Shown in pieces: positions 32,951-33,428 of a DNA stretch of 33,428 nucleotides. A program made the position numbers and the translations under genes. A model generated the notes under the pieces. That model had not been told where the DNA came from. It made no database searches and worked only from the letters and a program-made list of their open reading frames with translations. Position 1 is the stretch's first letter; every line of letters begins with the position of its first letter. Source of the DNA: M3007 sp038246345 (GTDB taxonomy: Bacteria > Bacteroidota > Bacteroidia > Chitinophagales > Saprospiraceae); NCBI GenBank assembly GCA_038246345.1, contig JBBRWA010000021.1, positions 1 through 33,428 on the forward strand, written 5' to 3'.

Positions 32951-32958
32951 CAAAAATA
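32951..32958 (-). promoter_or_regulatory. -7 promoter element TATTTTTG of the Rpn gene
   Basis: Perfect TAnnTTTG on the minus strand, 17 nt before the ATG at 32934, which supports that start. Confidence 0.5.
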
Positions 32959-33062
32959 CACAAAAAGTTTCAAAGGCAAATGCTGTATCGGAAGCCAGAC
33001 TAATTCCCTTCCCCTTTTAAAACTTACTGATCCAGGAACTACATCAAAAAGCAAAAGCTTCC

Positions 33063-33428
33063 TCACCTCAACCACTTCCCGAAAAACTCAATCGTCCTCC
33101 CCCAAGCCAACCCAGCCGCCGCCGCATCGTACCGCGCCGTAGAAGTATCATTGTGAAACGCATGGTTCACCCCCTCATACACGTATTGCTCGTATTGAAC
33201 CCCCGCTTCTTTTAACGCGGTTTCGTAGCCAGCCATGCCCGCATTCACCCGCTCGTCGAGGCCCGCGTAGTGCAGTTGCACCGCTGCTTTTATCTTGGGA
33301 ACATCAACAGCATCGGGCTGGGTGCCGTAAAAAACCACTGCCGCTTTCAAGGCAGGCACATTCACCGCAAGCCTGTTCGACATGGCGCCGCCCCAGCAAA
33401 AACCGACGCAGCCGAATTGGCCATTGCA
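33063..33428 (-). CDS. Dienelactone hydrolase family protein, C-terminal part (5' end outside window)
   Basis: 121 codons' worth of the C-terminal end are present, open to the right edge. The nucleophile elbow GFCWGGAM with its catalytic cysteine is visible at the start, then YAGLDERVN with the acid residue, and YEGVNHAFHND with the catalytic histidine. This triad belongs to alpha/beta-hydrolases of the dienelactone hydrolase family, which cleave lactones or esters; in Bacteroidota many are secreted or general carboxylesterases. The ATG at 33383 used by a simple reading is internal. The substrate cannot be inferred. Confidence 0.88.
   Translation of the reverse strand, partial: CNGQFGCVGFCWGGAMSNRLAVNVPALKAAVVFYGTQPDAVDVPKIKAAVQLHYAGLDERVNAGMAGYETALKEAGVQYEQYVYEGVNHAFHNDTSTARYDAAAAGLAWGRTIEFFGKWLR

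Noticed and set aside
1..33428. tRNA, rRNA or known riboswitch
   Set aside because: No cloverleaf with conserved TTC loop, rRNA segment or riboswitch signature was recognised by eye.

Overview
The window looks like a chromosomal segment of a Bacteroidota bacterium, probably of the Saprospiria type (Haliscomenobacter/Lewinella-like). Four things support this. There is a PorX-type response regulator with a PglZ domain. Three large secreted proteins end in type A C-terminal sorting domains of the type IX secretion system (T9SS). Many genes are preceded by the Bacteroidota -7 promoter element TAnnTTTG about 17-25 nt before the start codon instead of by Shine-Dalgarno sequences. A TonB-dependent receptor is also present. 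The genus is inference; no rRNA gene is present.

Layout. 1-3.4 kb: the C-terminal part of a TonB-dependent receptor, converging on a small cysteine-bearing secreted protein, then a secreted protein built of about fourteen 23-residue repeats plus a peptidoglycan-binding domain. 3.6-6.5 kb: an HD-domain phosphohydrolase divergent from porX. 6.5-7.35 kb: a repeat-rich stretch with a broken small secreted-protein gene. 7.35-9.64 kb: a MocR/PdxR-type regulator divergent from a pyridoxamine-phosphate-oxidase-like flavoprotein, with a palindromic candidate operator between them. 9.64-10.96 kb: a 230-bp imperfect palindrome, a DMT/EamA transporter gene broken by an internal deletion, a 161-bp palindromic insertion and a frameshift, then a second palindromic repeat. 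10.97-18.6 kb: a GNAT acetyltransferase, then on the minus strand a large secreted WD40/TPR protein, an HD domain fused to a Pycsar-effector-like membrane domain, and a dolichol-phosphate-mannose-synthase-like glycosyltransferase. 18.7-19.6 kb: a YCF48-type beta-propeller lipoprotein. 19.8-30.9 kb: three T9SS cargo proteins (one frameshifted), a small secreted protein and a VapBC-like toxin-antitoxin pair. 30.8-33.4 kb: a truncated PLD-like gene, a serine hydrolase remnant, an Rpn-family nuclease and a partial dienelactone hydrolase.

How it fits together. porX and the T9SS cargo genes belong to one secretion theme, but they are not one operon. The MocR/flavoprotein pair is a self-contained regulatory unit. 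The HD-PycTM fusion is the most interesting protein: it carries a membrane effector domain known from cyclic-pyrimidine anti-phage systems, without a neighbouring cyclase and with its own putative phosphohydrolase domain.

The intergenic DNA is unusually rich in dispersed palindromic repeats. At least five kinds are visible. One sits inside a gene whose frame is restored by its exact removal, and one hairpin shows two compensatory base-pair changes between copies.
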